Virus record (IMG/VR): IMGVR_UViG_3300031718_000001
Span: 101,086 to 165,085 of that record
Origin: a virus
Length of the DNA stretch: 64,000 nt
Strand: one strand, 5' to 3'
Position 1 is the stretch's first letter; each line of letters opens with the position of its first letter. Positions 63,749 to 64,000 of the stretch are shown here, in pieces. The notes beneath the pieces were generated by a model. That model saw nothing but the letters and a program-made list of their open reading frames with translations, was not told the origin of the DNA and made no database searches. The position numbers and the translations under genes are program-made.

Positions 63749-64000
63749 ATGCCCACCCTGGAGAAGCTGGGCGAGATGGCGGCCGAGGGCTGCCTGGTCA
63801 AGCCGCTGTTCTACCAGTTCATCATGGACACCAGCCGGGAGGTGAGCCTCAACCTGATGGTGGACCGGCCGCTGCCCCGGCGGCCGGACGGCTGGTTCCA
63901 CGCCTCCCAGCACCCGATGGCGACAACCAAAGAGCTGTACCAGTGGATCGCCGGGCGCCAGCTCCCCGAGGAGATGGGATACGTCAGCCTCATGTCGGTG
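63749..64000 (+). CDS. Start of a further hypothetical gene (runs off the window)
   Basis: ATG 63749 opens one base after the previous TGA; 84 codons are visible (MPTLEKLGEMAAEGCLVKPL). The reading frame continues past the window end. No motif is visible in this part. Confidence 0.55.
   Translation, partial: MPTLEKLGEMAAEGCLVKPLFYQFIMDTSREVSLNLMVDRPLPRRPDGWFHASQHPMATTKELYQWIAGRQLPEEMGYVSLMSV

Noticed and set aside
1-64000. tRNA genes, rRNA or CRISPR arrays
   Set aside because: No cloverleaf-like T-arm sequences or spaced direct repeats with unique spacers were seen. The repeat clusters here have no regular spacer pattern.
1-64000. Integrase, attachment site or CI-type immunity repressor
   Set aside because: No tyrosine or serine recombinase motif and no clear CI homologue were seen in the window, so a temperate life style is not claimed. 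They may lie outside it.

Overview
The window is a GC-rich (roughly two-thirds GC) piece of a tailed-phage genome with a contractile tail (myovirus). A tail sheath, tail tube, gp25-like wedge and gpJ-like baseplate protein are all recognisable. The host is most likely an actinomycete, perhaps Streptomyces or a relative. Signs of this are an Lsr2-like xenogeneic silencer, a DivIVA-like protein, a DUF2637-type four-helix membrane protein, GTG/TTG starts, apparently leaderless transcripts and a Phd-like small protein. No integrase, CI-type repressor, tRNA gene or CRISPR array was found.

Layout: (1) 1-10.8 kb holds the end of a head gene, head-tail connectors, a homing HNH gene, terminator-like tail protein, sheath, tube, an Lsr2 homologue, small Ig-like proteins and the tail chaperones G and G-T. 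The G-T fusion is made by a canonical -1 slippery GGGAAAA. (2) 10.9-33.5 kb holds the tape measure, baseplate and hub lysin, spike, wedge proteins and two or three large fibres. Three antisense accessory cassettes interrupt it: 13.5-15.1 kb with a SLOG protein and a 2-TM protein, 25.1-25.6 kb with an HTH protein and paired operators, and 31.5-31.8 kb. (3) 33.6-40.5 kb has two helicases (DinG/XPD type and SNF2 type), a GH25 endolysin, small Cys-rich and beta proteins, and a DivIVA-like coiled-coil protein. (4) 40.6-47.0 kb looks like an actinomycete plasmid-transfer module inside a phage. It contains a membrane-anchored FtsK/Tra-type ATPase, a divergent control region with TGTGA iterons, a DUF2637 membrane protein, a very Arg-rich membrane protein with an internal start, and an ArdC-type antirestriction protein. 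About 29 copies of TGGCAC/GTGCCA are packed into about 2.1 kb of this coding DNA. (5) 47.0-64.0 kb holds small early genes, then replication and recombination genes: 5'-3' exonuclease, prim-pol/SF3 helicase, a J-domain-like protein, a probable DNA-binding protein, DnaE-type DNA polymerase III alpha, a RecA-like recombinase and a PDDEXK-like nuclease candidate.

Regulation: a 20-bp element (consensus ATACAGCTTTTCTTGCTAAT) occurs at least eight times, usually just upstream of accessory or early genes. It forms the spacer and extended -10 of good sigma-type promoters (TTGNNN-17/18-TAANNT). Several start codons lie 6-7 nt from the -10, implying leaderless mRNAs. Late virion genes instead share a CCCCGGAAG leader motif. 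A 25-bp perfect palindrome with further AGTGCA copies just after the primase-helicase gene is a candidate origin or operator.

All functional names come from reading motifs and gene order by eye; no database search was run.
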